Assembly (NCBI RefSeq): GCF_026167525.1 | Contig: NZ_CP110679.1 | Location: 868,001-932,000, forward strand | DNA length: 64,000 nucleotides | From: Sphingomonas sp. M1-B02 | Lineage (GTDB): Bacteria; Pseudomonadota; Alphaproteobacteria; Sphingomonadales; Sphingomonadaceae | Direction of reading: 5' to 3' | Part shown: positions 62,900 through 64,000 of the stretch, piece by piece | Layout of the letters: every line of letters begins with the position of its first letter | Position numbering within the stretch: position 1 is the stretch's first letter | Program-made: the position numbers and the translations under genes | Notes under the pieces: model-generated | The model's database searches: none | What the model was told of the DNA's origin: nothing | The model's input: the letters and a program-made list of their open reading frames with translations, nothing else

Positions 62900-64000
62900 T
62901 TACCCCAATATGTCCGGTCGTCCCATCGCGTCGCCATAGAGCCGCGCATAAGCGGCGATCATTGCGGACTCGTCGAATAGTGAACGCGCGCGCTGCCGGT
63001 TCGTTTCGCCGATGTAGCGGCGCCCCTCGGGATGCTTGGCGATCGTATCCAGCCGATCTCGGATATCCACCTCGTGCCGACGCGGCGCAAGATAGGGCGC
63101 GTTCTGCTCGGAGACCATCAGCGGGATATCGCCGACCCGCGGCGCCACCACCGGCAGTCCCGCCGCCATCGCCTCGATCACCGAAATCGGCGCCTGCTCG
63201 CTCACCGACGAGAGCGCGAAGATATCGAACAGCCCCATATATTGGTGCGGATCGGGCAGGAATCCGGGCAGGATCACCTGGTCCTCGATCGCCATGCTCT
63301 CGGCCGCGTCGAGGATGTTCTGCCGCTCGGGGCCTTCCCCCACGATCACCAGCTTGAACCGCGCATTCATCCCCGCGCAGGCGCGCACCAGCATCGGCAG
63401 GTCCTTGACCGGCCGCAGCCCCGCCACGCAGCCGATGAACACCTCGCCCTCGCGCCGCGTCTGCAGCTGGGGGATGCGCGTCGGGTCCGGCGCTCCGGCA
63501 TAGAGCTTGGTTGGCACGCCATTGGCGATCCGGACGATCCGATCCGCTGGCTGGCGCCAGTGCTTGAGCGCGACCTGCTCCAATAGCCTGCTAGGCACCA
63601 CCAGCGCATTTGCGGCGGGCAGCGCGATCCGGCGATACATGTTGCGCACCGGGTTCAGCCGCTCGCCTTCGTCGGCGTTGAAGCCATCCTCGTGGTGGAT
63701 GATCGGCGGCAATCCCTTGCCGAAGACCCGCGCCGCCATCACCCCGTCGATCGCGCCCCAATTATAGGTAAGCACCAGGTCGAAACGCCGCATGAATCGC
63801 GCGATTTCCTCGTAGCGCCGCGCCGACGGACGCCCGGAGAGCGGTGGCGGGTTCTGGGCGATCTCATATTTGATCCCCGGCGCGATCGACTCGCGCGCCG
63901 CAAGCTGATCGGGCATCGCCGACACGATCGTATGGCGTGCCCGATCCCCGAACGCATTCATCAGCGCGACCGCGCGCGCTTCCTTGCCGCCCAGGTTGAA
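62900..64000 (-). CDS. GT4-type glycosyltransferase, 5' end cut by window edge
   Basis: The open frame continues through base 64000, so the start is outside. The upstream bases encode FNLGGKEARAVALMNAFGD, a typical substrate-binding N-terminus of this group. The visible ~366 residues include the acceptor half (DLVLTYNWGAIDGVMAARVF, IIHHEDGFNADEGERLNPVR) and the nucleotide-sugar half with GCVAGLRPVKDLPMLVRACA and EQAPISVIEAMAAGLPVVAP, the EX7E motif of GT-B retaining enzymes. It should transfer a sugar in envelope polysaccharide or glycolipid synthesis. The acceptor and donor are unknown. Confidence 0.87.
   Translation of the reverse strand, partial: FNLGGKEARAVALMNAFGDRARHTIVSAMPDQLAARESIAPGIKYEIAQNPPPLSGRPSARRYEEIARFMRRFDLVLTYNWGAIDGVMAARVFGKGLPPIIHHEDGFNADEGERLNPVRNMYRRIALPAANALVVPSRLLEQVALKHWRQPADRIVRIANGVPTKLYAGAPDPTRIPQLQTRREGEVFIGCVAGLRPVKDLPMLVRACAGMNARFKLVIVGEGPERQNILDAAESMAIEDQVILPGFLPDPHQYMGLFDIFALSSVSEQAPISVIEAMAAGLPVVAPRVGDIPLMVSEQNAPYLAPRRHEVDIRDRLDTIAKHPEGRRYIGETNRQRARSLFDESAMIAAYARLYGDAMGRPDILG

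Overview
The window looks like a chromosomal segment of a Sphingomonas-type alphaproteobacterium. The signs are high GC, long TonB-dependent receptors beside polysaccharide enzymes, a DUF6356 protein, a TamA/TamB pair, complete tyrosine and partial leucine degradation genes, and mosaic GC-rich intergenic hairpins of the kind common in sphingomonads. I see no tRNA, rRNA, insertion sequence, prophage or CRISPR array.

Layout. (1) 1-8602: a small sulfated-glycan locus, with a hexuronate-type MFS carrier (cut by the left edge), a FadR/GntR regulator, a sulfatase lipoprotein, a TonB receptor and, divergently, a GH2 glycosidase. (2) 8965-15844: a respiratory island. It holds a CtaG-like assembly protein, a CopD-family protein, a DUF2231 membrane protein, cytochrome c oxidase subunit II, a fused subunit I-III, a small membrane protein, a PQQ-type sugar dehydrogenase and a second DUF2231 protein. 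(3) 16106-29182: a carbohydrate locus with a LacI regulator, two paralogous ~1000-residue double beta-helix/beta-propeller proteins flanking a TonB receptor, gluconokinase, a tiny LuxR-type HTH protein and an MFS carrier. (4) 29179-33421: a two-domain PilZ protein, a PAS histidine kinase, DUF6356 and an FAD/NAD(P)-binding protein. (5) 33601-46629: amino-acid catabolism (hppD, hmgA, a Rieske protein, isovaleryl-CoA dehydrogenase, both methylcrotonyl-CoA carboxylase subunits, a MaoC protein), with an M13 peptidase and an EthA-like Baeyer-Villiger monooxygenase. (6) 46674-64000: tamB/tamA, malate synthase G, a MarR regulator, coniferyl-type aldehyde dehydrogenase, prepilin peptidase, thiolase, an SH3 protein, a 2-hydroxyacid dehydrogenase, a nitronate monooxygenase-like protein and a glycosyltransferase cut by the right edge.

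How it fits together. Regions 1 and 3 each combine outer-membrane import, secreted enzymes, an inner-membrane carrier and a repressor, as expected for glycan utilisation. Region 5 takes tyrosine and leucine towards acetoacetate and acetyl-CoA, and thiolase and malate synthase would use that acetyl-CoA.

The most unusual signals are these. The fused oxidase departs from canonical A-type proton channels and its CuA site lacks the usual Met. The two beta-helix/propeller proteins have no substrate I can name. Several clean palindromic operators sit at promoters. Two-hairpin intergenic repeats occur only in the right half (34.6-61.4 kb), not in the accessory left half.
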